DNA from: Gallaecimonas xiamenensis 3-C-1
Lineage (GTDB): Bacteria > Pseudomonadota > Gammaproteobacteria > Enterobacterales > Gallaecimonadaceae
Assembly (NCBI RefSeq): GCF_000299915.1
Contig: NZ_AMRI01000009.1
Span: forward strand, 84,362 to 148,361
Length of the DNA: 64,000 nucleotides
Direction of reading: 5' to 3'
A program made the position numbers and the translations under genes. Below are positions 1 through 7,862 of the stretch, piece by piece. The number at the start of each line of letters is the position of its first letter. Position 1 is the stretch's first letter. Below the pieces are notes generated by a model. The model did no database searches. It saw only the letters and a list, made by a program, of their open reading frames with translations, and was not told where the DNA came from.

Positions 1-1871
1 TTTTGCAGGGCTGGGTCTAAGTTCTTAAGCTCGCCCTTCTCCATCTCGTAACGCAGCTTGGCCACATTACTGACATCACCATAAAGCGCCACTTGCTGCT
101 GTAGTTTGGTGATAAGCGCCTGGGCTTTGGTTGCGGCTTCTGTTGAGTATTGCGGCCCATTGTCTACACCATTCCATTCCAGGGCATTGATGCCCTCATT
201 AAAGACGTTGTTCAGCGCGGCCTGGATCTCTCGGACCTTAGTCAAGGCCTCGTCTCGTTTTTCCTCTAGTGTTGCTATTTGCCTGTCAATAGCATTGAGC
301 TGGCCCATCTGGGCACTCTCGCCACGAGGGCCAAAGCTCGGTTGAGATGCGACTGAAGCCTGTTTCTTACGCAGCTCAACAATGGCGGCATTTGCTGCTG
401 CCACCTTGGCCAGATAGCCTTCCATCTCTGATTGAGCCGGACGCGTGGCGGTGCCGATATCAACGGAACCAAGGCCGCTTATAGAGCTTTTCAACTGGCG
501 AACCCGATCGTCTACCAGGTCAACACTGACAGCGGCGGTTTGGGCGCTACTGTCGAACGTGGCCCAGGCCGCAACGGCGCCTAAAATGAGCCCCGGCCAA
601 CCGCCCACCAACGCCAGAGCGCGGGTGCCCAGGGTGCGTGCTGTAGTCATGGCCGCCGTGGCCACATTGGCTCGTGCAGTGGCAGCGGCTAAGTTGGCGC
701 GGGCAGCAGCCAAGCGCTCTTCTGCCCCGGCGCGGGCAAGCCCCGCTGCCGAAGCGGCGGCATAACCTTCTGCCAAGGTCATTTCGGCTTTGGCTTCGGC
801 CAGGTCAGCAACCGCAGCGGCGCGGCTTGCCACGGCCTTTTCTACAAGCCTGACTGTTGCAGCACCTGCCGCAACGGCACCCCGCGCCAATGCAACAGCC
901 AACACCGTCTCGATGATGTTGGACGCCTCTTCGGCGTTATCACTGACATACAGCAGCGCATCGGCAATGGTATGCAGCACCGGCTTTAGCGTGTCGTTGA
1001 TAGGGGTTTCAAATGCTACGGCGGCCTGGGTGTAGGCGTTGCTGATATCGCGGTACAAGGCGTTGATGTTGTTGCCGGTGGCAGCGGCGGCGCCGTCGAA
1101 CGTCCCCAGAGCCTTGATTAAGGTGTCGCGGAAAAACTCGCTGGTCACTTGCCCGGCCAGCATCAGCTTACGAAAGCCCCCCGCAGGCAAGCCCGCCGCT
1201 TTGTCGAGCTGGTTGAGCAGCCCCGGCAAGGGTTCAACGACCTGGTTCAGATCTTCTGCACGGACAATCGGGCTGGCGAGAGCCTGGCTCAAACCGTACA
1301 TGGCTTGGCCCACCTGCTCGGTGCTGGCGCCCAGCGCCGACTGGGCATTGCTGATGCCTTCGGTCAGGGAGCGGGCTTGGGATTGGGTAACCAGCCCTGC
1401 TTGCTGCAAGGTCAGCAGGCGGGCATAACTGTCGGCCAGCGGGGTCAGCTCTTTGTGTTGCTCCCGGCTCAGCTCGATAAGGTATTGCTGGTTGTCGGCA
1501 TAGGCCGCCGCGCTGCCGCTCAGGCTCTCCAGGCGGGTGCGAATGTCTTGAAAGGCCGCCACCTCGCCAACGATATCGCTGATGCCCCGCGCCCCCTCGA
1601 AGGCGGCCCAAAGCCCGGCAGCAACACGGGTGAGCTTGCCAAGTTCACTGCCTGCGGTCTCTGCCCGGTCATCTAAATTCCCTATGCCGGTGGCCGCATT
1701 GCGGGCGCCACTGGCGGTTTTATCCAGCCCTGTGCCCAGCGCGGTAGCACGGGCGTTAGTCTTCTGTGCGGTGGCGCCAAGGGCTTCGACGACCTGATCG
1801 GCATTGTTCACCGTGGCTACCAGTTGGCGGCCATCAGCGGTGAGTTTCAGCGATAGGGTCAGGTCTTTCAT
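1..1871 (-). CDS. Phage tail tape measure protein, 3' end cut by window edge
   Basis: The reading frame starts at ATG 1871 and stays open for 623 codons to the left edge of the window. The N-terminus (MKDLTLSLKLTADGRQ) is typical of the siphophage and Mu-like tape measure family. The rest is Ala/Gln-rich helix, with a hydrophobic stretch near codons 395-415 (ALALVGGWPGLILGA region). The protein fixes tail length and is injected ahead of the DNA. Its ATG overlaps the stop of the GT chaperone frame (ATGA), as expected since G/GT coat the tape measure during assembly. The missing C-terminus prevents any statement on peptidase or fusion domains. Confidence 0.9.
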   Translation of the reverse strand, partial: MKDLTLSLKLTADGRQLVATVNNADQVVEALGATAQKTNARATALGTGLDKTASGARNAATGIGNLDDRAETAGSELGKLTRVAAGLWAAFEGARGISDIVGEVAAFQDIRTRLESLSGSAAAYADNQQYLIELSREQHKELTPLADSYARLLTLQQAGLVTQSQARSLTEGISNAQSALGASTEQVGQAMYGLSQALASPIVRAEDLNQVVEPLPGLLNQLDKAAGLPAGGFRKLMLAGQVTSEFFRDTLIKALGTFDGAAAATGNNINALYRDISNAYTQAAVAFETPINDTLKPVLHTIADALLYVSDNAEEASNIIETVLAVALARGAVAAGAATVRLVEKAVASRAAAVADLAEAKAEMTLAEGYAAASAAGLARAGAEERLAAARANLAAATARANVATAAMTTARTLGTRALALVGGWPGLILGAVAAWATFDSSAQTAAVSVDLVDDRVRQLKSSISGLGSVDIGTATRPAQSEMEGYLAKVAAANAAIVELRKKQASVASQPSFGPRGESAQMGQLNAIDRQIATLEEKRDEALTKVREIQAALNNVFNEGINALEWNGVDNGPQYSTEAATKAQALITKLQQQVALYGDVSNVAKLRYEMEKGELKNLDPALQ

Positions 1872-2550
1872 TTTTGGGTCAACCGCTCGTTAAAGTGGGT
1901 GGCGACGGTGGCGGCAATGAGCCGCACCTTGGCGTAATCAGTGGGGGTAAAGGCCTTGCTGCGCATGCGGGCGTCGCACTCGACGGCAGGCACGTCCAGG
2001 CCCTCGCAGTACGGGCCTATGGGGCTGGGTGTCCAGCGCAGCAGGTCCTTTATCTCAAACCACCAGTTGAGCGCGTCCCTGTGCTCGTCCCAGACCTCAA
2101 TGTCAGGGCTTTCCTCCGCTTCGAGGGGCACACCAAAGGCGGCGGCCTCTCGCTCCAATTCCAACTGCTCTTTGCGCGACAGCTGCGGCGCCTGGTTCAG
2201 GGCCGCTTCTATCGCGTCTACGAGTTTTTTCGGGCCGCCTCGCCGTTAATGGCACCGTTGTAAGCACGCAGCACCGCACGCACAAAGGCGGGGTCATCAG
2301 CCAGAGCGGCCATGTTCTCGGCGTTAAACGCCAACTCTTTGCCGCTCTCGTCTTTGATGCCGGAGAAGCCTTTCACCAGGCCAGTCACAACAGCCGCATC
2401 ACCGCCTTGCACCAGGCTCCTGTACTGCTCTTCCTTGACCAGCTCCAAGTCGAGGGCGAAGGCCGCCTCAGCAACCTCGCCGTTGTCGGCAGCAATGCGG
2501 GCTACCGCAGGCCAGTTTTTTACGATGCGAGTTTTAACAAAGGTGAACAT
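1868..2550 (-). CDS. Tail assembly chaperone, frameshifted long form (GT-like)
   Basis: A second reading frame overlaps the end of the G-like gene and is open to 1868, but has no good start of its own. Only a TTG at 2164 without a ribosome site is available. Shifting -1 at the A-AAA-AAC heptamer joins the frames exactly and continues with residues LVDAIEAALNQAPQL. The joined product would be 227 residues and ends with a DUF1799-like tail (EHRDALNWWFEIKDLL). In lambda and many siphophages the T domain contacts tube subunits and GT is made at a few percent of G. The shift is inferred from sequence. Its stop overlaps the tape measure start. Confidence 0.85.
2218..2550 (-). CDS. Tail assembly chaperone, short form (G-like)
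   Basis: A 110-residue protein starting at ATG 2550 behind a clear AAGGAG site; a TTG one codon earlier is less likely. It follows the tail tube gene and precedes the tape measure, the conserved place of the lambda G-type chaperone. The family binds the tape measure and recruits tube subunits. The gene ends in a slippery run just before its stop, so part of the ribosomes are expected to shift into the next frame (see the GT entry). Confidence 0.85.
   Translation of the reverse strand: MFTFVKTRIVKNWPAVARIAADNGEVAEAAFALDLELVKEEQYRSLVQGGDAAVVTGLVKGFSGIKDESGKELAFNAENMAALADDPAFVRAVLRAYNGAINGEAARKNS
2224..2230 (-). promoter_or_regulatory. Programmed -1 ribosomal frameshift site A-AAA-AAC
   Basis: In the G-like zero frame the codons read cgA AAA AAC TCG TAG, a perfect X-XXY-YYZ heptamer two codons before the stop. 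After slippage the ribosome continues in the GT frame. A-AAA-AAC is among the established slippery sequences. Confidence 0.85.
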
Positions 2551-2559
2551 CAATGCTCC

Positions 2560-3471
2560 TTAAGCGTTGGTCAGTGTGTCGACGTTGCTGATGGGGATCA
2601 GCGGGAGTTCATAGGTCAGCGTGCCGTCTTGGTCGCCATAAGTGGGGCGGCCCAGTTGCACGCGGCTAGACGCCCAGCTCACCTGGTTACCGGCCACGCC
2701 GTGGGTAAACTCAAAGGCCATTTCGGTGCCGTCTTTGGCGGCGGTGAAGGGGTCAAACTCACCCAGGCTTGCCGCTTCCAAGACGATTTTGCCGGTGGGT
2801 GCAAAGTCGGTGATTTGCACCTCTTCAAAGCCGACGTACTCGGCATGGTTGACGGTGTTGGCTTGGTCGTAGTCCAGGCTGATGAGCTTGACGGCCTGGC
2901 CACCCAAGGTGCACGCCGAATACTCCACCCCGACTTTGAGCGGCTTCTGCCAGCCCGCAAAATCGGCGGCAGGCATCGCCGCCACCGTGGGTTTTACAAA
3001 CAAGCCGGTGAAGGTAAAGGTCAAGGTCGGGAACTGCTTGGCGGTGGCATTGAGTTTAAAAGTGCCACGGGCACCCAGCAGTGCATGCAGCACGCCGTCG
3101 TAATGGAAATACAGGGTTAGGCTGGCTTCACTGGTGTCATCAATGGCATGGGCCACGCTGGTATCAGCTGTGATGTTTTGGCCGCGCAGGCAGGCCTGCA
3201 ACAACGGGGCGTACTTGGTGGCGGTACCGGCAGCACCAGAACCGGCCCAGTCCACCTCAACTTCTACGGTGCCATAAATCTCGGTGGCCACTTCCGGGCT
3301 GTTACCCAAGGTGCCGTCGTCGTAGTCCAGTGAAGTGTTGTCACCGGCCATGGGGGTGATGGTGACATTGCGCCCCAACAGTGCGGTGGCGGTTTCACCT
3401 GCGTCGATAGCGTCGACGCCATAGGCGGTTTCGGCGGCAAACAGCAGCACCTTTTTTCGTGTCTTACGCAT
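2560..3471 (-). CDS. Phage tail tube protein
   Basis: A 303-residue product beginning MRKTRKKVLLFAAETAYG at ATG 3471. The opening, the beta-rich body and the location just before the G/GT chaperones match the tail tube family of long-tailed Mu-like phages (B3 type). The start overlaps the end of the tail-terminator gene by 8 bp. No sheath gene lies beside it. Together with the lambda-type chaperone pair, this argues for a flexible non-contractile tail. Confidence 0.8.
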   Translation of the reverse strand: MRKTRKKVLLFAAETAYGVDAIDAGETATALLGRNVTITPMAGDNTSLDYDDGTLGNSPEVATEIYGTVEVEVDWAGSGAAGTATKYAPLLQACLRGQNITADTSVAHAIDDTSEASLTLYFHYDGVLHALLGARGTFKLNATAKQFPTLTFTFTGLFVKPTVAAMPAADFAGWQKPLKVGVEYSACTLGGQAVKLISLDYDQANTVNHAEYVGFEEVQITDFAPTGKIVLEAASLGEFDPFTAAKDGTEMAFEFTHGVAGNQVSWASSRVQLGRPTYGDQDGTLTYELPLIPISNVDTLTNA

Positions 3472-3871
3472 GGTGGGCGTCCTCTGTGTACTCAGCTGTG
3501 AATTTGTCCAGCCATGCAGCGATGCCGGGCCGGGAGGGTTGCAACTGGCCACCGGCCATTGCCATGGGCTCAAAATCGCTACTGGCTGACCAGCCAAAGA
3601 GCGCCTGGCGTATCAGCTGGCGCTCTTCGCTGATGTCGGGTTTGGCTTTATTGCGAGCCGGTACCACCAGCAATACGCCGATGGTCACGGTCACGTTCTG
3701 GCGCCAAAGGCCGGTGCCATCAACCACCTGGCCAGGCTGCTCGCTCAGCTCGATGACAAAGATTTTGGGCTTGGCCAAATTGCGGTCTTGATAATCCGCC
3801 AGGGCCAGCAAGCCCTCTACGTCGTCAAAACTGCTTTTGAGCCGGTCAATCACCCGTTGCGCCAGTGCCAT
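3464..3871 (-). CDS. Tail terminator / Mu gp37-like protein
   Basis: A 135-residue protein (MALAQRVIDRLKSSFDDVEG...) starting at ATG 3871, sharing an ATGA with the gp36-like gene upstream. Size, order and the alternating hydrophobic pattern in the middle fit the Mu gp37 / tail-terminator family, which caps the tail tube and joins it to the head. Assignment rests mainly on position between gp36-like and tube genes. The start was placed at the internal Met because an upstream extension has no ribosome site. Confidence 0.65.
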   Translation of the reverse strand: MALAQRVIDRLKSSFDDVEGLLALADYQDRNLAKPKIFVIELSEQPGQVVDGTGLWRQNVTVTIGVLLVVPARNKAKPDISEERQLIRQALFGWSASSDFEPMAMAGGQLQPSRPGIAAWLDKFTAEYTEDAHHA

Positions 3872-4287
3872 CAGAGAAACCCCTTGCTGTTGGCCCGGCC
3901 CCATACGCTGCCCGCGCTCTCGATGGTGCTGGTGTTGCTGCCCTCGGGTGTTTGCGCGTCGGGCAAGCCCAGCGTGACGGTGCCGTCACCAATGGAGCGC
4001 AGCATCTTCAGGGCATCGTCATGGCGCTTGGTCACCGCCTCGGTGGCGCGTTCGTCGTACAAGTAGTAACGGGCCAGATCGCAGGCCACACGGGTCAGAA
4101 CCGCAGGAACGGTTGCCAGCGGTAGCGGATAGCGGGCACCCAGGTAACCGTCGATAGTGGCGGCAGCGTCATCCAGGGCGTTATCGAGCACTGCCTGGTC
4201 AATGGCGCCGGTACCGGTGCGGTCGGTGAGGTCGACTAACTCGACCTCACCAAACCGGGCCTGCATGTCTGCCAGGGCCGCGTACAT
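3871..4287 (-). CDS. Mu gp36-like head-tail connector protein (DUF1320)
   Basis: 138 residues. The N-terminal pattern MYAALADMQARFGEVELVDLTDR and the central YLGARYPLPL...LTRVACDLARYYLYD are characteristic of DUF1320, the family of Mu gp36. The family is thought to act as a head-completion or adaptor protein between portal and tail. The gene is immediately downstream of the gp35-like gene and overlaps the tail-terminator start. Confidence 0.9.
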   Translation of the reverse strand: MYAALADMQARFGEVELVDLTDRTGTGAIDQAVLDNALDDAAATIDGYLGARYPLPLATVPAVLTRVACDLARYYLYDERATEAVTKRHDDALKMLRSIGDGTVTLGLPDAQTPEGSNTSTIESAGSVWGRANSKGFL

Positions 4288-4289
4288 GG

Positions 4290-4736
4290 TTAGGCCTCGG
4301 CGCCGTCAGTAGCGGCCTGGACCTTCACCGCCTGGATGGCATCAACCAGGGCGTCTTTGCTCAGCTTGGAATAGCCTTCAACGTCCAGATCTTTGGCGAT
4401 GGTTTTGAGGTCTTTTACAGTCATGTCGGCCAGCGCGATCTGCTTACCGTCATGGTCAACGACGCCGGCGATAAAGCCGTCTTCGTTGCTGAACGTTACA
4501 GGGTCGACCACATCCGAAGCGTCCAAGGCCCCGCCCGGCGCTGCATTGGCAGACTGGGCCTCAGCCTTTTTGATAGACAGGCGCGGGTCGGCTTCGATGG
4601 CGGCCAGTTGCGCATCGGTAAGCGGTTGGTTGGCAAAGGCGTTATCGCCCTTTTTAAAGCCGAGGCCAGCACGGCGATAGCCATCGTGAGCGATGCTCGC
4701 AACCACCAGCGCGGTGTAGATAGTCGTTTTGGACAT
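4290..4736 (-). CDS. Mu gp35-like / HI1506-related protein
   Basis: 148 residues with an N-terminal beta-rich half containing FKKGDNAFANQPLTDAQLAAIEADPRL in two parts, and a C-terminal SAP/Rho-N-like helix pair (DVEGYSKLSKDALVDAI). This two-part layout is that of HI1506/Mu gp35 homologues, placed between the major capsid and gp36. The exact role is not established; a head decoration or nucleic-acid contact is possible from the SAP-like tail. Confidence 0.7.
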   Translation of the reverse strand: MSKTTIYTALVVASIAHDGYRRAGLGFKKGDNAFANQPLTDAQLAAIEADPRLSIKKAEAQSANAAPGGALDASDVVDPVTFSNEDGFIAGVVDHDGKQIALADMTVKDLKTIAKDLDVEGYSKLSKDALVDAIQAVKVQAATDGAEA

Positions 4737-4801
4737 AGCATGGTTACTCCGTTGTTTGGTTCACAGGGCGCCAGGCGGCGCCCTGTGTGTTGCAGTGCGG
4801 C

Positions 4802-5707
4802 TTAGAGCCAGTCAGCAACAACGATCTTGAGCTTGCCGCTCAAGGTGTTGGAGCCGCCGCCGGTGAGGTTGGCCTTAAGGGCTTCCTCGGCCGCTTGTTG
4901 CTGGGTACCGCGCACCACCAGCAGATTGGGTTTAATGCCGAGTGGCTTGCCGCCATCGGCCTTAAAGGCCCGCATTGCGCCGATTGCTGCCCAGATGTTG
5001 TCAGCTGTCAGTTCCTGGCCACTGGCATAGGCCATCTGCCAGAAGCCGTAACCGGCGTTGGCACGGCAATCGACGCCAAAGCGGAAGGTTTTGGAGGTGA
5101 ACACCTGCTCGTCATCGGCCTTGTTCATCTGCATGAACTGCATGGAGCGGCGGTTCTGGTAGATGAAGGGTTTGATCGCACGGGTGGTGTCGAGCAGGAA
5201 CCACAAGGCACCCGGCGCACCGCCGTTGTCGTTGTAGTTACTGACGCTAACAGCGGCCCCGGTGCCATCGGCGTTGGGGTATACCGGATGGTCGGTGTCA
5301 AAGAAGTTCTGGCCGTCGTAGCAGGTAGTGCTGACACCGGCATCGAGCAGTGGGAATACCAGTTCGTCAGGGAAGACCGTGGAAGCCCGGCCCATTTCCT
5401 GCATCAGCGGCTTATAAACGCCGATGTTGTCGTCTTCGATGTCGTCGCGGTCAACGCCAACGGTCGATTCAAACGGCTTGTTTTCGATGACGTAGCTGGA
5501 CGCGGCCATGTCATTGATAACCCGGTCACCAACCCACTCACGAAATGCCGGGAATTTACCCAGCCAGCCATAGGTGGTTGACTTGCTGGTGCTGGGCACC
5601 TCGGTGGCAATTTGCAGGTACTGGCTTTCAGCCAGGGCTTTACCCGCCTCGAAGTCGGCTCGAAAGCCGGTCATCAGCGCGGTAAGAGCGGCAGGAGTGA
5701 TGATCAT
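4802..5707 (-). CDS. Major capsid protein, Mu gpT-like
   Basis: 301 residues beginning MIITPAALTALMTGFRADFEAG, with the family's signature segments YGWLGKFPAFREWVGDR and NAGYGFWQMAYASGQELT. Mu gpT (about 305 residues) is the HK97-fold major head subunit, and length and order here agree. The start at 5707 overlaps the protease stop (ATGA-type), suggesting coupled translation. A 65-bp gap follows before the gp35-like gene. Confidence 0.95.
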   Translation of the reverse strand: MIITPAALTALMTGFRADFEAGKALAESQYLQIATEVPSTSKSTTYGWLGKFPAFREWVGDRVINDMAASSYVIENKPFESTVGVDRDDIEDDNIGVYKPLMQEMGRASTVFPDELVFPLLDAGVSTTCYDGQNFFDTDHPVYPNADGTGAAVSVSNYNDNGGAPGALWFLLDTTRAIKPFIYQNRRSMQFMQMNKADDEQVFTSKTFRFGVDCRANAGYGFWQMAYASGQELTADNIWAAIGAMRAFKADGGKPLGIKPNLLVVRGTQQQAAEEALKANLTGGGSNTLSGKLKIVVADWL

Positions 5708-6261
5708 TACTTAGCCCCTTTTTGCTTGGCGAAGTCTTCCTCGGTGATGCCAAGCAACTTGGCCACCGCTTTGTCTTCGGCAGTGAGTACAGCCAGGCCT
5801 TTATCGTCATGCTGGGGCTTGGCAGTGGTTTGGGTCGCGGTGAGCGCGGCGATGGCCGGGCGGCCATCAAGCTGGGCGGTCAGTGCCGCCAGGCCCTGGT
5901 TCTTACCGACACCCTCAAGCCAGGCGCGGTCTTTGGCGCCATAGATGCGGCCGTCCTTTTCAGCTTGCTCGATGGCAGCGGTCAGGGCGGCGGTACCGGC
6001 ATGGGTGGCGGTGTCTTTGAACTTGGCCAGCAGCTCCTGGTACACGCCAACAGGCACGTACTGGGAATGGTCGATGCCGCTTTCCAGCTTGGCGGTGAGG
6101 TCAGCAACGGCTTGCTTGTCGCTGGTGCTTTGGTCCGTCATGCCTTTAATGGCACTCAGGGCCTTATCAACAAGCCCCTGGGCGGCTTCGGCATCATTGA
6201 GGTCAACGCCATCAATGCTGATACCAAGCGCGGCCAGCAGCTTTTTCAGGGCCTCATTCAT
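5707..6261 (-). CDS. Nested scaffold protein, Mu gpZ-like internal start
   Basis: Inside the protease frame, ATG 6261 (codon 193) is preceded by a strong ribosome site, AGGAG with an 8-nt spacer. Starting here gives a 184-residue scaffold-only protein (MNEALKKLLAALGISIDG...). Mu makes its scaffold Z from an internal start within gene I, so this site very probably does the same. The sequence shows the site; expression is inferred. Confidence 0.7.
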   Translation of the reverse strand: MNEALKKLLAALGISIDGVDLNDAEAAQGLVDKALSAIKGMTDQSTSDKQAVADLTAKLESGIDHSQYVPVGVYQELLAKFKDTATHAGTAALTAAIEQAEKDGRIYGAKDRAWLEGVGKNQGLAALTAQLDGRPAIAALTATQTTAKPQHDDKGLAVLTAEDKAVAKLLGITEEDFAKQKGAK

Positions 6262-6837
6262 GGCACTGTCTCCTGGTGGTGGTTGCGGGGTGGGAGTTTG
6301 GGCGGTGAGCGCGGCAATGGCCTTCATGCCGTCTACAGCGGGATTGTTGGTGAGTGCCACATGCAACAGCTGCTGCGGCCTACCGGTGGCTTTGTCGTAG
6401 GCAAACACGGCGCTGATGTAGCGGTACTCGCCTTCGCCAATCATCTGCTCGGCTTTTGGGGTCCACTGCACGTTGTCGGCAAACAGGCCCTGGCCCGGCT
6501 CATAGCGAAGCGCAGCCGGGTTTATCCAGCCCGCAGCAGGGGCTGGCTGGCCGTTGTCGGCAGTACGCAGGGTTTGGTGCTCGTAGTCGAAGTGGTAATC
6601 GTTGGTGCGCTCGGCGGCATCGGCCTTCAGCATTTGCCAGGCGGCAGCATCCATCAGCCACTGACCGCCAGGCACATCATGTGGGCGGCCATCCTTAGCC
6701 TTGAACGGCCCATCCGGTAGCAGCTGGACGCTGGCATTGCCTTGCTGGGAGAGAGTGCAAGCCGCCAGGCCCAGCACCACAGTGCTGGACTGATTACTGA
6801 GTGCCGCAACAGCGGCTGTAAGGGGGCGTTTTTTCAT
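5707..6837 (-). CDS. Prohead protease with C-terminal scaffold, Mu gpI-like
   Basis: 376 residues. The N-terminal part (about 1-170; VQLLPDGPFKAKDGRP, YHFDYEHQT, NNPAVDG) matches the Mu gpI protease family. The C-terminal part is an Ala/Gln/Lys-rich helical scaffold. In Mu the protease matures the prohead and degrades the scaffold. The gene is the first after the membrane-protein moron. It is preceded by an 8+1+8 hairpin (6838-6854) and by the second copy of the 25-nt putative late promoter. Confidence 0.9.
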   Translation of the reverse strand: MKKRPLTAAVAALSNQSSTVVLGLAACTLSQQGNASVQLLPDGPFKAKDGRPHDVPGGQWLMDAAAWQMLKADAAERTNDYHFDYEHQTLRTADNGQPAPAAGWINPAALRYEPGQGLFADNVQWTPKAEQMIGEGEYRYISAVFAYDKATGRPQQLLHVALTNNPAVDGMKAIAALTAQTPTPQPPPGDSAMNEALKKLLAALGISIDGVDLNDAEAAQGLVDKALSAIKGMTDQSTSDKQAVADLTAKLESGIDHSQYVPVGVYQELLAKFKDTATHAGTAALTAAIEQAEKDGRIYGAKDRAWLEGVGKNQGLAALTAQLDGRPAIAALTATQTTAKPQHDDKGLAVLTAEDKAVAKLLGITEEDFAKQKGAK

Positions 6838-6854
6838 GGGGCCATGATGGCCCC
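6838..6854. repeat. Palindromic hairpin just before the protease start
   Basis: GGGGCCAT-G-ATGGCCCC forms an 8-bp stem with a one-base centre directly before the protease ATG at 6837. It has no T tract, so it is more likely an RNA structure in the 5' leader of the late transcript, or a protein site, than a terminator. A different hairpin sits at the same relative place before the lysis gene at 15458-15494. Confidence 0.6.
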
Positions 6855-6867
6855 GAGGGTTTAGGGG

Positions 6868-6892
6868 GTGGGATTCAAGTGTTTGTTTAAAA
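6868..6892 (-). promoter_or_regulatory. Putative phage late promoter, copy 2 (Mu PI position)
   Basis: 25 nt, identical at 24 positions to 15511-15535. On the minus strand it reads TTTTAAACAAA, then a pyrimidine, then ACTTGAATCCCAC. It lies between the end of the moron and the protease gene, where Mu has late promoter PI. Mu late promoters need the activator C. The activator here would be the single Mor/C-type protein. Promoter function is an inference from duplication and position. Confidence 0.6.
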
Positions 6893-6909
6893 TTTAGATG
6901 GCGGAAATA

Positions 6910-7782
6910 TTATTTTTGAGTGGGTTTTATAGTTTGGATTTTATCAAGGGCGTATGTATTCATGGAGCTGAGAACCGCGACAATACTCTGCCTGGCACTG
7001 TTATTTAGCAACCCCGGGGAATGATCGGCATCAAGTCCAAGATTTGATGATGATTCCACCCATCTATCACGTATCCCTTTGAGGATTTGAAAGACCTCAA
7101 CATCAAGACCTCTAACATGCACTCCCAGCACCATTTGACGACGATAATCAGAGCCATCAGTGATGGTTTGAATGCGCCATACTTTTTGGCAAAGCTCCAG
7201 TCCGCTAAAGATAACTTCAGCGCAATAGCGCTCTGCTCCACCGTGTCGATAATATTCAAAAGCCCAATCACATAAAGTCACTAGCCTTACATTGGCATCA
7301 ACGACTACCTCCATACACTTCTTGTAGGTGTCACAAGGTGATGCACATTTCTCTATTTCTGCGGCGCATTGTTTAATGATGCGCTCTATTTCTTCCAGCC
7401 TTTGAGACTTTCTCGCCAGCGCTGCCATTTCACTCTGCGCCTGTGCCGCTTGCTTAAGCTCCTTCCGCGTTTCCACCAGCTCTTGGCGCTGCATATGCAA
7501 GGACCAAATCAACAACACAATAGTGAGAAAAGATAGGATTGGGTTGAGAAGACCACCCACATAATCGCCAAAGGTGCCAAAGGCATCGTGCTGAGCATCA
7601 ATAGGACCGGGAAAGGCTTGACGGTAAAAGTAGATAATGGCCGTCACCGCGAGCACTGCAACCACTACGACCGTTAACGCCAGCCAATAGTCTTTAAGCC
7701 ACTCGTTAATGCCTTTTCCTTGTTCGACTTCTTCGCTCACGCTGCAACGCTCCATGCTTGACTGTGGTAACGCTGGCATCAT
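6910..7782 (-). CDS. Membrane-anchored moron protein with coiled coil
   Basis: Up to 290 residues. Two membrane helices (about 33-52 and 80-97) flank GTFGDYVGGLLNPILSFL, a motif known from small prophage and defence-linked membrane proteins. A coiled coil (about 98-140) and a soluble C-terminal half containing several Cys follow. It sits between the gpG-like and protease genes, where Mu-like Pseudomonas phages carry anti-CRISPR genes. An own promoter (TATGAT at 7783-7778) overlaps the first ATG codons, so the real start may be ATG 7755 or GTG 7740, the latter with GGAG upstream. Role unknown; superinfection exclusion or another lysogenic function is possible. Confidence 0.75.
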   Translation of the reverse strand: MMPALPQSSMERCSVSEEVEQGKGINEWLKDYWLALTVVVVAVLAVTAIIYFYRQAFPGPIDAQHDAFGTFGDYVGGLLNPILSFLTIVLLIWSLHMQRQELVETRKELKQAAQAQSEMAALARKSQRLEEIERIIKQCAAEIEKCASPCDTYKKCMEVVVDANVRLVTLCDWAFEYYRHGGAERYCAEVIFSGLELCQKVWRIQTITDGSDYRRQMVLGVHVRGLDVEVFQILKGIRDRWVESSSNLGLDADHSPGLLNNSARQSIVAVLSSMNTYALDKIQTIKPTQK

Positions 7783-7805
7783 ACCCGATTTAAACCCGCT
7801 TCAAA
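7778..7805 (-). promoter_or_regulatory. Candidate sigma-70 promoter of the membrane moron
   Basis: On the minus strand TTTGAA/TTGAAG (7805-7799) is followed after 15-16 bp by TATGAT (7783-7778). The -10 box overlaps ATG 7782, which argues for a downstream translation start. An independent promoter is typical of morons expressed in the lysogen. Confidence 0.5.
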
Positions 7806-7862
7806 TCGCCCTGTGCGCGTTTAAAGCCCCTTCGCTCATAGCTCGGTAGCCACTGGCGCCTC

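Noticed and set aside
2103..2297. Separate gene overlapping the G/GT junction in the third frame
   Set aside because: Arg/Pro-rich translation without start signal; the -1 frameshift explains the coding in this stretch.
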